The translations under genes and the position numbers were made by a program. From NCBI GenBank assembly GCA_050084515.1, contig CM114275.1:3906001-3970000 (forward strand): DNA of 64,000 nt. The letters run 5' to 3'. The notes below the pieces were generated by a model that saw nothing but the letters and a program-made list of their open reading frames with translations, made no database searches and was not told where the DNA came from. Positions 32,740 through 45,200 of the stretch are shown in pieces (position 1 is the stretch's first letter; each line of letters begins with the position of its first letter). The DNA comes from Blasia pusilla. Its lineage: Eukaryota > Marchantiophyta > Marchantiopsida > Blasiales.

Positions 32740-34600
32740 TCATATGACTATTGATCTACAAGGTAGAAACTCGGATAGAAAACATACGACAAAAAAATAT
32801 GTGAGGAACATTTATGTATAAGAAATCTCAGAAAATAAAAAATGGCATGATATTAAGCATAAAGTAAACGGTTTAAAACTCTTCAATATAGACTTACTTG
32901 CAAGTGGAGTAAATCCTATGATGGGTAATGGGATTTGATATCTAAGCATATATAATATCATCAAAATTGAAGGTATTCCTTGGCCTAACCTCTCACACAA
33001 GACTAATCAAAATATGCACATGGAATAGCCCTCTTTTCTGGAACTTGACTCAAGGCATACATCCTACCACTTGACCGAAAATATTATTATTCAAGATAAG
33101 TCTCAACAACTCATTCCTTTGTTGGAAAACGCCTACAACTAGGTCAAGACAATCAGATGTTATTTGGCCAAGAAGTAGAGCAGATGTGATGTGTCTCCAT
33201 TTAGGGTTGCAAGTTATCACCAAAATGTAGTCACGCTTCCCAAAATGTTTCACAATGGCCACATCATCATGATATACCAATGCATATGTCAAGATCCTCT
33301 TAAAAAGACAAAGAGAAGATCATTCATCTCCCTATGCTATGATCGTTAACATTATGCCTAGTCATGGCATCTCTAATAGCTTTGTATAAATCAACTCTAA
33401 ACTCCTTTTGATGTAGGCATATCTAAATTAGCCATTTCATTTCAATACTTGCATACATATCCATCATACATTCTTGGGCAAGACGACCAAACCTCAATAA
33501 TCTATTATTCTCCGTAGTATTAGTTGGAATGAAGCAAATTGTTAAATTATTATAGTCTTTGAACTTGCCTCATAACTGGCACCTCCAATTTCAATGTGGA
33601 CCTCTTCAATTCCCTCTTCTAAATTATCATCTTCATTCTCATCTCCATCGTCATCGATCAGTCGACGATCACAACATGCCCTCTTGTCATATGATCATCT
33701 CTACTACCTTGTTGCACGTGCACAGGTATCTCCAAATGCCAACCTGCTTCACCATGAACAAAGCGCAAAACAAAGTTCAATGAGATTTAAGCTTCATTCA
33801 AATTTGACAAGCAATGAATACCTCCTCCATGTAAATGAACAATAATATCACATCCTTCCACTATTTCTCTAGGCAAGATAAGAGCAATCTCCAAAAAATA
33901 GGCAAGGTATATCGTATTGCATCGAGCCCTCGCTTACTACCCGTAAGAGCAATATGAAAGTTGGAACTACATAGATCAATAGCCACATATGGGTTATAGG
34001 CAAGAATTATATTTTGTAATCCCCTTAAGAACTCCGGCCTCAATTGATCACAAATATCTCAATCCATGACCTTGTTCTATGTTTCATTTTATGCTCATCA
34101 TCATAAATATAGATTTGCACAAATTGTGGAGAAGCACTTGTCTCTAGATGAAGAGGTCCGATAGAATGATAAACACCATATTGAATCCCAAAGTTTTCTA
34201 TACCACCTCATTGCTCTATAAAGTATGCCCCAATGGATGCCAATTGAAGAGCGTTATTATAGGCACTTACATTACGCAAAAAATGAAGACTATTTCAACT
34301 CATAACATAAATTAATTTTGATAGTATATTAGGTGAAGTCACCAAATATGGTAGTTGAATCTTACCGTGCTCACAACACATACCAAAAGGGGAGTTCGTA
34401 AACCTAGTATTCTTCACTCTCTCACACTTCTAATGTAGAGCATTGGAAGTTGGAAAAACATCATTCATATGTCCAATAGTAAAACTAGTAGTCATATTAT
34501 CAATATGGTCTCCCAACGGAAGGATTTGAATGTGCTTCTCTTCAAAGTTAGGAATGTGTGCATTTTGAAGTAACTTTTTTAAATTGAAAACCCTTCTACA
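32740..34600 (-). pseudogene. Helitron replicase (HUH Rep) N-terminal region, decayed
   Basis: From high to low coordinates the minus strand shows the Helitron N-terminal domain. It has CEHGKIQLPYL (about 34380-34345), GIQYGVYHSIGPLHL and a YIYDDE end (about 34190-34100), then a FVHGEAGWH stretch (about 33770-33740). YILVITCNPKW (about 33225-33195) and FGQVV follow. The two-histidine HUH motif appears as GLFHVHILI (about 33035-33010). Multiple stops and frameshifts occur. The family nicks and joins DNA in rolling-circle transposition. The helicase half continues at 32150. Confidence 0.82.
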
Positions 34601-34907
34601 TCCCACAATATTATATGGAATGGAGGCAAATACACAACCCTCTGTTTCTTTGAGGTGGTACCCTTCTTACCTCCTTACACGCAAGCTTCTTCGTTGCCTA
34701 AAAAACCCATGTAGCATTGGATAGAGTAACAGTATTTGTGATGACTATGAAGGGTCATTTTGCATTTTGCCTCGATGGTTCCTCTTGACGATCATCAATC
34801 TTGTGACAATATCAATCATCCTACATGCAGATCTACCGTCAATATTTTTTTTAAATATTGAATCATGCACAGCCCTGTCATCAACGCTTTCAATGTTTCC
34901 AGATGGT

Positions 34908-34974
<67 letters not shown>

Positions 34975-35448
34975 GATGAAGGGTGGGAAGCCTCAATGGA
35001 GGGGCAACCTTAGAATTCAAAGTCTGCACTATTTTTCGTTATAGAATGCATATGCTTGAGGAACATCACAAACTTCCTCAAGTAGGTATGGATCGGATGA
35101 TAATTGGTGGTATGGTGTGGTTGGCTGCCTTGGCTATACCAAGTACACAACAAAAGTCTATTTGATGCACTTTCAAGGACGCCATAGATGCTTGGATACA
35201 CTAACAAAAGCTCTTCAGACACATTATTATTTCCCATGGATTGTACAGGCACCTTACCAATTTGGTAGGAAACATATCATAGGTTTAATACACACGATAC
35301 ACATTTGGATACAAAATTTGAAAAATATCAAATTTTGTGACTGTTTTGCAATTGTTATAACCGCATGCAATCGGTTTCAAGGAATTTCCAACTGTTTACC
35401 TTGCATCTGATCGTCTTCAAATAGCTTCTTGACAACTAACATTTCTTA
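34601..35448. other. Intergenic, no supported gene
   Basis: Contains the compound microsatellite at 34908-34972. ORFs at 34983-35165 and 35117-35410 show no domain. Confidence 0.45.
34908..34972 (+). repeat. Compound (CT)n(TA)n microsatellite
   Basis: About 12 CT units followed by about 20 TA units. Confidence 0.96.
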
Positions 35449-35711
35449 GGGCCTTATCCCTTGGACCAGCGTCGCTCACTTACGCTGGCAGTTAGTCCAG
35501 ATTATACCAATCCTACGGCTTATATCATGTTCCCATCTGCCGGTGTTGCAGAAATTTTGAAGGTTATTAGATTTCTTGCATCAAAAAATTTTGGGCGCAA
35601 AACCTCTTCAAGCTTTCATCTTTGCCCATCCCCTACCCTGAAAACCGCCAGCTTGAGCCGTTGCTTGGGGTCGCATGCAACACAAAGAAGCAGGGCCATG
35701 GGATAAGGCCC
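35449..35711. mobile_element. Tourist-like MITE (PIF/Harbinger type), 263 bp
   Basis: The termini are inverse copies (GGGCCTTATCCC at 35449-35460 and its complement at 35700-35711), extended by imperfect pairing into TTGGACC/ATGGCCC. A TTA target-site duplication flanks it (35446-35448 and 35712-35714), the signature of PIF/Harbinger elements. It has no coding capacity. Confidence 0.85.
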
Positions 35712-36862
35712 TTAGTGTATGTGTCAAATCTTTGTCCTTACTAGCAGTTTATAATTTATCGAGATAATTTTGGTCTCTCATAATTATTGGCTAATTGTAA
35801 ACTGTTCTTCTTTAGACTGCAGAGAATCCAATCTTTCCTCGATCTAAGTTTCTTTCAGAAGGCCCTTTCCCTGGCGGGTAGTTTCTCTCGGGCAAGGACC
35901 TGCAGGATGTCAGCGCCGCTATGACTCTACTATCGGGACGGCGCCGCCAAACTGTAAGTTTCAGGCGCAATCTTGCGGATCGACAGCGATGTCAGATAGT
36001 CGGAGTGGGCACAGTCAAAACGGCATTTCGGGCAAACGCCGCCGGCAGCTCTTCTGCTCAGGCGCGAAGGGGAACGAGAGGAACGCAGGATCAGTGGAAG
36101 GTAATGCGTGTCCCGAAACCGCCAATTTAGCGGGAAAAGCTATTCGGTCTGACGTTTAGAGATAGTCCGCCATGGCCGTGTTGAATACATCCTGGAGATA
36201 GTCTGGAGGTGGTCGCTAATCTCACACAAAGAAGTTATCAACTTTCTAAACGCTGGTCTCCCACGATGCTTGCTCTGCAAACGGACAGCTCCACGGGCAC
36301 AGGAGCCGCCTGTGTCTGCGGGACCGTCCTTTCTGGAGTTTGCTGTCGGTTGGCGTGTCAGCTGTATCCCATGGCCTTCCAAAGTACGATTTCATCGTCC
36401 GTGGATGGCTCCATTCATAAACCACCGCAACAGCTAGTGTGATATCTACCACATGGGCAAACCGCGGAAGTTTTCAAAATGAACTTGGACCCTCTGATCT
36501 GCAGTGTAAGGAAATGTAAGTGCTGGAGGAGGTGTACGATCAGGACCTCAAAGGTACAGCGAGATGGTGCGACCAATTGAGATCTGCGTGAAATAGGAAC
36601 GCGAGGATTTCTATGCGTTACAAGCTGAGAGAGTACCACTAGACTCTGCATATGGTGACGAAGCGCATGGTTCATTCGGTGCGCACCTTTAGATCCCGGA
36701 GCCTCTCGTTTGTTCTCAGAAGGATTGCACAAACAAACGAGATCGCGCGGAACCGGACAGAGTACCGAACAAGAATGTTGACACACCAGAGAACAGAAGT
36801 AACGAAAAAAAAAAGGTGTCGTTAGTCATGATTAACAGATAATAATAACTCGTCGTTTGATT

Positions 36863-36902
36863 CTTGCTTTCTACTGTCGACGCTTGCTTTCTACTGTCGA
36901 CG
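36863..36902 (+). repeat. 20-bp tandem duplication
   Basis: CTTGCTTTCTACTGTCGACG occurs twice in a row. Confidence 0.9.
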
Positions 36903-37000
36903 TTGACTGAGTACCGAAACTGAGAAACCTACGCGACATACCTTCCCATCCGGACAAGTCTGGGAATCAGTGGGAGCTATACACAGGGCTTCTAAGACAA

Positions 37001-37103
37001 GTCCTCTCTTCGATTGACGATCTCAGTTTCTCGACATGCTTATAGCCTTTCGATGTCCTCTCTTCGATTGACGATCTCAGTTTCTCGACATGCTTATAGC
37101 CTT
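37001..37103 (+). repeat. 54-bp tandem duplication
   Basis: The unit starting GTCCTCTCTTCGATTGACGA at 37001 is repeated without change from 37055. Confidence 0.95.
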
Positions 37104-37358
37104 GCGGATCATACGCTACAGCCCAAAGTGTGGCAGTAGCTTTATGGAACGGGAAAATTAAAAGCCCTCACTTACCTTCTTCAAAATCACTCAGTCTGTC
37201 TGACTACACAATCTCTGCCTGACTGAGAATCGGGGAAGCTACGGTGAGTTCGACCCCTGCCAACCTCACAAGCCGAGTCAGTTCCCAGGACCAACACCAC
37301 TAATTTGGTGTTGCAAGTCTTTATCCGTGGGTTTCGTGACCACAGAGTCGTTCCACAG

Positions 37359-39997
37359 CTATCTCCAGGACAGATGCAGAAAAGTGCATAAGCAAAAAGC
37401 TAGGCACGCCACAGTGCTCCACAGAGGGTCCGAGGATCGGATTGCGCCATTGCGTGCTGGAGCTGGCGCCTTTCCTGGGGGTGCCTGAGGAGTCGTACTT
37501 CCGGATGGAGTCGTTGTAGAATTGCTCATCAAAGTTGAGAGCGTGTTGGGAGGGGGTAACACCGGATGCACTGCGAGAACCAAGCAAGCACTTGAGTCGG
37601 GAGAATGAGGCCCCTAGTTAACAAGCTCACGTTATTACCAACGGCATGTCCTTCCAATAATACTACCCGTGTTCCACGCCCCCAACAGATCCTCTACCGT
37701 TCTTCACGACGGAAGGCTGAACTGCTTCAAGGGGGTAGGGAATACGGGAAGGCGACTTACTAACTTGCTACAGAGGGAGACGCTTTGACAATCAAATATT
37801 CGATATGCTACTCAAACACATCGTTCGATTCCCAGTCTTCACTGTTTAAAGCGGCGAGAGACGACAGAAAGGTCGTGACCTGTCAACGTGAAGTGTCATA
37901 CCTGGGCAAGTAGGTTGTTTCGTTTGTTGCTCTCTGTTCAGACCAACACCAAATCAGGATTCAGTGAAGATACATGACAGTATAGCAGCCTTATCCAAAA
38001 ACTGACTCAACTGACGCCGGGGAATTGTGTTCGCGAATCAGTACGGGAACTCTGTAATCCCCACACTGCAGCGAGGCATCAAAAGGATATATATGACGGT
38101 ATCCATCCACCTCTACCAAATCAACTGAAAGCGCCGAGACTAAAGCTGCACAAAAATTCATGGAGTCGTGTAGTCGCTCAAGATTTCACGGGAGATGGGC
38201 ACAAAGCAGTGTAGCGGACAATCTACACTCAGACACACCAGTGCTGCCGGGCTTCAAGGACTCACCGTTTCTTCACCATTCCTGTCCCGACGTATCCTCC
38301 ATATTCACAATTATCCACAACGCACTGACCGTCTGCGGCTACAGAAGTCGTGAAGTTGCCAATAGAAAGATCAGCTTTACACTCGAGACTGGGGCACGCA
38401 GTTTTGTCCAAAGCTGGTGATGGAATACACTGCAGATTGGCTCTGCGCAAAACAAATAACGCAACATGACCCAGGGCTTAGTTCAGATCAAGCTCCATTC
38501 GGCGAAGAGTTCCCCAAAGGCACTTCCTTCTTTAAAGATGCGCGACGAGTGTGGCACAGCGACCATCTCAATCCCGGAGTGGTTTCAACAGCTTCAAAGA
38601 TGAAGACGAAATCGAATCGGTAGATAAACCAGCTCGCTTGGGAACGATTACAGAACCATCTAAAATTACCTCTCGCTGCAAACAAGGCAGAATAGGCCTC
38701 CCAATCCACGACATTTCGCGCCTACCCATATGCATAACCTCGACTGTCCCTGGCTGTTCATCTTCCCGCATTATCCATCGAAGACTATCATCCGTGGTCG
38801 GAAGCGAAAGCTTGGCAATGCTTGCTATCGAAATGTAAGGAATCGACAACGAGCGTTCGGAATGAACTCGAGCCCCTCGACAGGGGTGGGGGACCCCGGC
38901 GGGGAAAACACGCCAATCAAATTTCTAGGGACTGACCATAAAAGAATGCGGCGTAGAGGATCGCGAGAGGGGCCGAGAAACTTACGATGGGTATCCGGAA
39001 CAGTAGCATTGTACGCAGTCTTCGGGAGACAGAGCGTAAGTATTGTTTGGAACTACGAGACCACGATCCTGGGTCGATGGGTCGAAATCGGAGAGGCAAG
39101 CTGCAAAGCTCCGACCATACAGAAAAGGGTAAGATGTTACGGAGAGCAACGATTACCAGACTGCAAACAAATCGAAAATGCCTTGGCGCCTAAATCGGGA
39201 GCTACAGCGGTCAAAACCGGACATGTACTTGAGAGACCCAGGAAAACCAACACCAAAGTTCACTGATGCCTGAACCAGTCTGTAAAGTCCCGATGAGGAA
39301 GCTCGGGTGCATTCGGCTACCAACCATGAAGGGGGACCTTCAGACGCGTGTTGACGACATCGGATGCGTTGATGTTGTTATTGATACTGCTCAGCGCGTC
39401 ATCAGCCAGACCAAATTTACTGGCGACAGTGCTCAATGTATCCCCTTTCAGCATAGGATAGGTGAGAATTACGGCAGGAGCTCCGCCGAAGGAATTGTTA
39501 TGGCAGGAACATGGGAAGGGGATGACGTACTTGTCACCAGCGAAGATGTCGTTTACGTTCGGGATTTTGTTAACACTTCCGATGTACTGAAAGGTAGTCA
39601 GCTTGCCAAAAATGACATCAGCGATGGTGGAGAGAAAATCGCCAGACTTGACTGTGTAGACAGTGGTGTTGGTACGACGAGCCGTTTCAATGCACTCGCA
39701 TTTCATAGGAATCTGCACAAGTGTGCCACCCGGAACAGTCTGGTTCGCCAGTACACTTAGCTGGGTGATATCCAGGTTGTTGGCACCGAGAATGCTTGCC
39801 AAGTCCACATTGAATACATTGGCGATGTCTGCGAGCGATTGTTCGGTCGAAACGAAGAAAGCTAACCGGGAGTCGCAAGGAGGCCCCCATGTAGTGCAGT
39901 TCTCGAGTTCTTGCGCAGCAGCGCCAGCTGAGCTGATAGCTAAGATCACCAGAATACTCAGAGAAATCACAATCGCTCCACCACCACCCCTCCCCAT
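37359..39997 (-). CDS. LysM-domain GPI-anchored protein (LYM/CEBiP type), five exons
   Basis: Exons on the minus strand are 39997-39325, 39100-38986, 38442-38266, 37933-37902 and 37570-37359. GT-AG introns and matching phases give 1209 nt and 402 aa, the usual LYM length. Residues 1-28 are a signal peptide with a hydrophobic core (AIVISLSILVILAI). Three LysM repeats follow at about 44-92, 112-160 and 178-224, with CEC (100-102) and CSC (163-165) between them. Exons 2-3 code a Cys-rich region (CVQCYCSG, LECKADL, CEYGGY) typical of LYM proteins. Exon 5 is Pro/Thr/Ser-rich and ends in a hydrophobic GPI-attachment tail (WSTVACLAFCLCTFLHL). There is no kinase domain, so it is a plasma-membrane surface protein. 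Related proteins bind chitin or peptidoglycan fragments and act with LysM receptor kinases. The ATG at 39997 was chosen over an upstream in-frame one (40138) because it opens directly on the signal peptide. The exon 1 donor (GTTGGT) is weak. Confidence 0.9.
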
Positions 39998-40520
39998 CTC
40001 TATCGATTTCACCGATAGCTCAGCGAGCTTCGCCCGGCAATCGATACAAATGTAGAACGTAGAAGCCTCCTTCTCCCTATCCTCCAACAATCGCCAGCAA
40101 TCCCGTTGCTCCTCGTCACGAGTCCAGCAGACCGTCACGACTCACGAGTCAACATATCCGACGACTCCAAATAACTGTGTGTACGTACAGTCTTAAAAGC
40201 TCCAGAAAGCAGAGTCGGCAGCACAAAATACTCCAGCCCAACTTACACGGAACCTTTTGTAAAAAGCACGACGACCTAACGCAACTACGCAGCGCCTACA
40301 GATTGCCTTGCAGAAACAAACACGCGCTCTCTCCACTTTTTTCGTGACCCGCCCTAAACTCGAATCGCAACGACTGAGATACTCCGGAAGCGTCGCTGGG
40401 CAGAACCCGACGAAGCGGAAAACAGAGGGTGCTTGAAGTCTTCAGAGATGGACGCTAGCTCTTATCTGATGAGTCGCCAAGTCGTCCGTCACTCGGCTTC
40501 TTGGTCACCGGCCAGTCGTC
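39998..40520 (-). promoter_or_regulatory. CpG-rich upstream region of the LysM gene
   Basis: GC- and CpG-rich sequence typical of the 5' sides of genes in this window. No specific core element is assigned. Confidence 0.35.
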
Positions 40521-42480
40521 AGTACCCTGCCAGAACTTCAAAACAACTCAAAACATGCAGCTCGTCTCACTTATAGCTTTGTTATCATTATTTTATTTAA
40601 ATGGGGAAACTCATCACGGAAGGAAACAAGGAATTGGAAGCGTTAATGAAAACGCTCGCGTCGGTCAAATCGTGGGTCCTTTAGCTAGGGTTTTAAAGCG
40701 TCAAAAGTTAATTAATATATCTCTTCTTCCTTTTTTTAAACGGCACTTTAGCCCTAGTGTTCTTCATTGTTAGAGAGTACCTTAAAAAATGTTTATTTTC
40801 AACCATTTATAGGTCCTTTCTCTCGTGCTGCCACATTTTCTAGTGGCATTCCGGACTTAAGTCTATTCTGAATAGAGACGTTGCGTAATGGAAGTTATTT
40901 TATAGCAAGTTTTGAACGGTCGCATGTGAGTTAAAATAAGGACATTTGGACTTTGTGCTAATATTTGTCGATAAATTTTTTGTCTTTATGGTATTAGTAA
41001 TTTTTAACCCTTTCCTCTACTCTTCATGCCGTGTCATATTCCTTATGTTCTCCATATCGTGTTACTGTCGTGTTAGTATTCTTTTAATATCTTTAGTTGA
41101 AAATTCATGGTTTGTTCTCCGTGATGCTTATTTATCTATACCGGAGAAGCCAATGCTCTATGGGGACACCTCTCTTAGTGACGGCTATAAAATTTTAAAA
41201 TAGCCAAACAAAATTAAGGGTGGAGAGGGTTAATTAAGCTAAGTGGGGATGGGAGGGATGGAGGGTTTTCTGATTTTTAATTTTACACCTTTTAGGAGTA
41301 AAGATTAAATTTAGTAAATTTTTTCATGTTTTTTAAATGTAAGTGTTGAAAAATATCTTTCTCGACCAAATTGAGGAGTTGGGGTTTTAAAAGAAAAGTC
41401 ATCCCAATTGATTCTTCTAAAGTTTTTCTCTCCCTTAAAATTTGAAAATGTAAAACTTTGACCACCATTAAGCAGGGAAATTCCAATTCAAACTAAAAAT
41501 TATGAAAGGAAAAAACTCTTCACAAAGTCAAGGTGTAGAAAGTCACTGTTGTATTAATTGTATTTAACTTATTTTGCATTCTTGCCCTTTATCTAAGATC
41601 TTTTTCAATTTTTTTCCTAAATATTCTCATATTTCATGTATCTTTAATTTATGCATCTTTATGGAGAGGATGAAATGATGATGTCCTACAAGCAATCCTC
41701 CATAAGCTACACCTCGGTATTCATATGTGTTTAAACATCTCCCTAATCAAATCCATAACATCAACCACCATCATATAAACTTTCCTTGTTATTTATTCAA
41801 AGATGAACGCAAGTGATAAAATGACAAAATGAATATTATCAAGTTTGAACACGAAGAAATACTATGTTGATGGACTTTGACAAGTCCACACACATATCAC
41901 AAATAGGCATGCGTTGCTCGTATACGTGTCGCACGATCAGGTAAAGGAACTTCATCGCTCTAACAACGTTGGGTAACAAGAGACGCCCAACATAATTTTT
42001 TTCAAGCCCCTAACTCTGCAATATCCTCACTCCACGTATGGAGTTGTTGCTATCTTGCCAACCATAGTCAGCCCTACCTCTAGGTCATTGCCTGTACATG
42101 TCATTCTATCCTCCATGGCAATAGATCTAGAATTAGAGTTAGTCATAGATTAGCTCCTTGTGCTTGGGAGAGGCATACAACTACCTCCTCCATGCACACC
42201 ACTCGCCCTTCCTGCTCTTGGCACTTTGCTAGTTAGAGCATCCGCTCCACCTGATGAAGCGCCTTCTATTGTGCCACACTCCGTGATATAGAGTGCTCAA
42301 CTAATGTGGAGATGTAATGCTAAGAAAATTAATCTTACACGGGGCGAAGTAACATCCCACTTGGCTAGAATAACCACAATAGGAGTCAATGATTGTCCAT
42401 CCGGTGCCACGGGTGAGTGATGGCATTTCAAGTTTATGAGTCCATTACCATTTTTTATTGCAGATATCTTTGTAGCTCAT
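40521..42480. other. AT-rich intergenic DNA, no supported gene
   Basis: Composition drops sharply to AT-rich after about 40.55 kb. The ORFs are short and have no domain. Confidence 0.5.
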
Positions 42481-43780
42481 GGCACTCAAATCTCAAATGT
42501 GGTAAGTTTTAGGAATCGCAAATGATTCAATGTTATATACAAAGGTGGTTGTGTGTATGAAAGGCTAACATCCACATTTTTGCATATAGACAATGCAACC
42601 CAAACCATGTGGATCCCACATTGATACCAATCCCCATAGAAGACTTGATTGTGTTGGTTTTTTTTTTGGCCAATTTTTTGGCACAAGGTTGAGTAAATTT
42701 GCAAGTCTAGGACTTGGAAGTTGTATCCATTGCAGACCGTAAAGTTGATTTTTGAATCCATACTCCTACCAACCAACGTTGAGCACTTGAGCATCCCATG
42801 TAGGCCCTTGTGTCACCTGATTCCATAGTAAAGATATGCAACCTTAGGTCCAAACATATAAGGATGTACATATTGTCTATGGCATGTACATCCAAGTCTT
42901 CTAAGCAACTGCTTCATGAAGGCATGACCTCATGGAGTTTACATGTCATTCAGTAGAGTACTACCTATTGTGTGATGTGAACCTATGGCAATACCCTTAT
43001 ACCATCTATGTTGGTGTGCTTGTAAAGGTAGGAAGTAGGAGATTCATTGTAAGAGATTCAAATTTTAAGTCTTGGGGTATTTCTGCTAGACAAGATAGTG
43101 GTGAACAAGGGATGTAACGTGGAGGACTACCCCATCCTATTCTTGTACATTTGTGCCATATTCTCCCATAATGTATGGAGAGATTTGGTGAATAGGGCTC
43201 CATTTTTCTCAAAGTATCTCTCGTCCCCGCATGCTATTAGTGTGCACAACTCTTGTCGTTGGCAATATAGTGATAAGATGCTATAGCAATATAGTAATAT
43301 ATTCGTAGTGATTATGTATAATGTGATAACATAGCTTGATATATTCAGTCCTACTGTCAAAATCTTGACATAAATGCAATTTAAAAGTACATGGAGGGAT
43401 AACACAAGCATTTTGGTTGGCAAGAGGATCAAGATTTCTTACATTTCCATTTTTGCTACCAAAACCATAAATATAGGTGAGGAGATCTTTTCTAGTTACA
43501 AACAAAGAAGACCCATGAAAAATCCCTTCCCCCATCCATCTACCCATTGTAAATAAATGTTTAATAAAACATATGTTACGGAGCATATTTGCAAATGGCC
43601 TTTCTAGATGATGATAGAAGCAATTAGGGTAAGGGGTTGAAGAGCTAAGACCTCCATAAATTGATGCTTGACCTACTATATATCTCTATAAACTGGTTGG
43701 TATCGCATAATCTCAAGGTAGTTATATACATATTATTAACTTATTTTACGTAACACTAGCTCAACTCTCGTGGGGCACCA
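42481..43780. other. Probable transposon debris, unassigned
   Basis: Overlapping short ORFs lie on both strands (for example 42486-42794 minus and 43281-43586 minus). It adjoins CACTA-like pieces, so I suspect the same origin, but no motif proves it. Confidence 0.3.
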
Positions 43781-44021
43781 AAGAAATGGCGACCCTAAAT
43801 ATTCATGCAATTGTAGGAGACTAAGATGTTTTTCTAACCTTGTTTGGATATTCATGGGTAGATGGATGCGAAGCAAGAAGATATGTCTTGAGGATTGTGG
43901 CTATATGGAGGTGGAGGCCATGGTGGTTTTCACACACTTGGAGAGGGTCTTTCCACCTCCATGTATCATTGGGCAAAGTTATTGGTTCATCCATTTGGCT
44001 AGAGAAGTTGGCATAGTGTGA
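43781..44021 (+). pseudogene. CACTA transposon fragment, DUF4218-like
   Basis: The translation ends MEAMVVFTHLERVFPPPC and then FIHLAREVG. This matches the start of the DUF4218 domain (Leu-Glu-x-x-Phe-Pro-Pro-x-Phe and His-Leu) found in CACTA/En-Spm TNP2-type elements. Only about 40 residues are recognisable. Confidence 0.5.
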
Positions 44022-44364
44022 CTTTTGCATTGTAGATTAAGGCAATTATGCAAACTCATCAATGATTGAAAAATATGAGTGTGGTATGAATGTGCTATAG
44101 GTTAGGGACTTAGTCAATTGTTGACATGAATCATCCATTGGATTGTAATAAAAATGTATAATATTTAGGTGATGTGTTGTGTCTATCACTCTACATTGTT
44201 GGGTACAATATCCAATTTTTGCAAATCATGTATGACCCTATTCTTAGGGATGTATGTCACAACATAGTTCCAACTCTAATAAACACACCACAATCATCCA
44301 TGACAATGGAGGGCCTTGAGCTATGAAGGAATATCTTATACCATTGGCATCATAAGGCAATCAC

Positions 44365-44574
44365 TTAGAAGATGCGTAAGTCCAACCCTAATATCTCCTC
44401 CATCACTCCAAAATATGGGATGTCCCTGCTCATAATATTTATGTCGTGTTTGGATGTTTGTGACTCTTGCTCAAAACTACAACATCCTATGTTGTTTAGA
44501 GTCCTTGTATATCGCTCAAACAATGCCCTCATTTGAAAATGCCAACCACACCTCATAATTGCATGAATAACCAA
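44365..44574 (-). pseudogene. CACTA transposon fragment, DUF4216-like
   Basis: The minus-strand ORF contains RYTRTLNNIG, then KHDINIMSRDIPYFGVMEEI. The conserved Asp-x-x-Tyr-(Tyr/Phe)-Gly-Val-x-x-(Glu/Asp)-Ile pattern of DUF4216 is preserved. It is on the opposite strand to the DUF4218-like piece, so the element is rearranged. Confidence 0.5.
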
Positions 44575-45200
44575 GTTCTAGTAGAAGGGTCAATGAATCT
44601 CTCCACAATGTCATGATCTAATGTAAGATAACTTGCTATGTTCTCTCCCATATAATGTCATTGAAGAATATTAGTCATGTAGGTTTTTACATCAGATTTG
44701 TGGACTCACGTGTGAGCTATCAAATATGAGAAATAGCATTGGATCAGTGATGTCATACTCCAATATGGAGAATCTCTATCACATTCTATCTCTCTCTAGA
44801 GAATTTAAGGAAAGTCAAGAGACACCATATTTGAACAAACACAAGCATTTCCAATGTGCACCTTACATATGCATAGAGATTGCTTTGAATTGTAATATTT
44901 ATATAGATCAAAGCATAATAGAAAGACAAAGGCTCAATGAGCTTCCCAAGGGGACATATCCCCTTTATGAGTATTTATGGATGGCATATGTATATAGATC
45001 ACCTCCTACTAGCAAGTCAATACTTACTTTGAGTACAATATGTACTTCTTCATTACCAATCCTTCAAATGTTCCTCTCCAAAGACACCAAATGTGTGAAG
45101 GGGAGTGAAGGCCCTCTCACATGAGAACACTCCCTCTCATGCCAATGAGCCTTGAACTCTATAGGTCAAAGTGGCACCATACAAAGACTAAGGCATTCTA
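44575..45200. other. No supported gene
   Basis: An ORF at 44726-45124 plus (132 aa) has no recognisable domain. Confidence 0.4.

Larger units (their letters stand above)
35712..37358. other. GC-moderate intergenic DNA with a possible small exon
   Basis: A candidate plus-strand exon at about 35964-36100 lies after TTTCAG. It would start at an ATG at 35990 (MSDSRSGHSQNGISGKRRRQ) and end at GTAATG, but no partner exon could be identified. The rest has only overlapping ORFs on both strands, plus tandem duplications at 36863-36902 and 37001-37103. Confidence 0.25.

Noticed and set aside
32213-32821. 202-aa plus-strand ORF rich in Pro, Ser and Cys
   Set aside because: It is coded entirely by repeat D with its GGACATGTCC palindromes, and the copy at 19.5 kb does not keep the frame.
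38730-39760. Plus-strand ORFs of 178 and 164 aa
   Set aside because: They lie antisense to LysM gene exons 1-2 and its introns. The minus-strand exon model explains the conservation.
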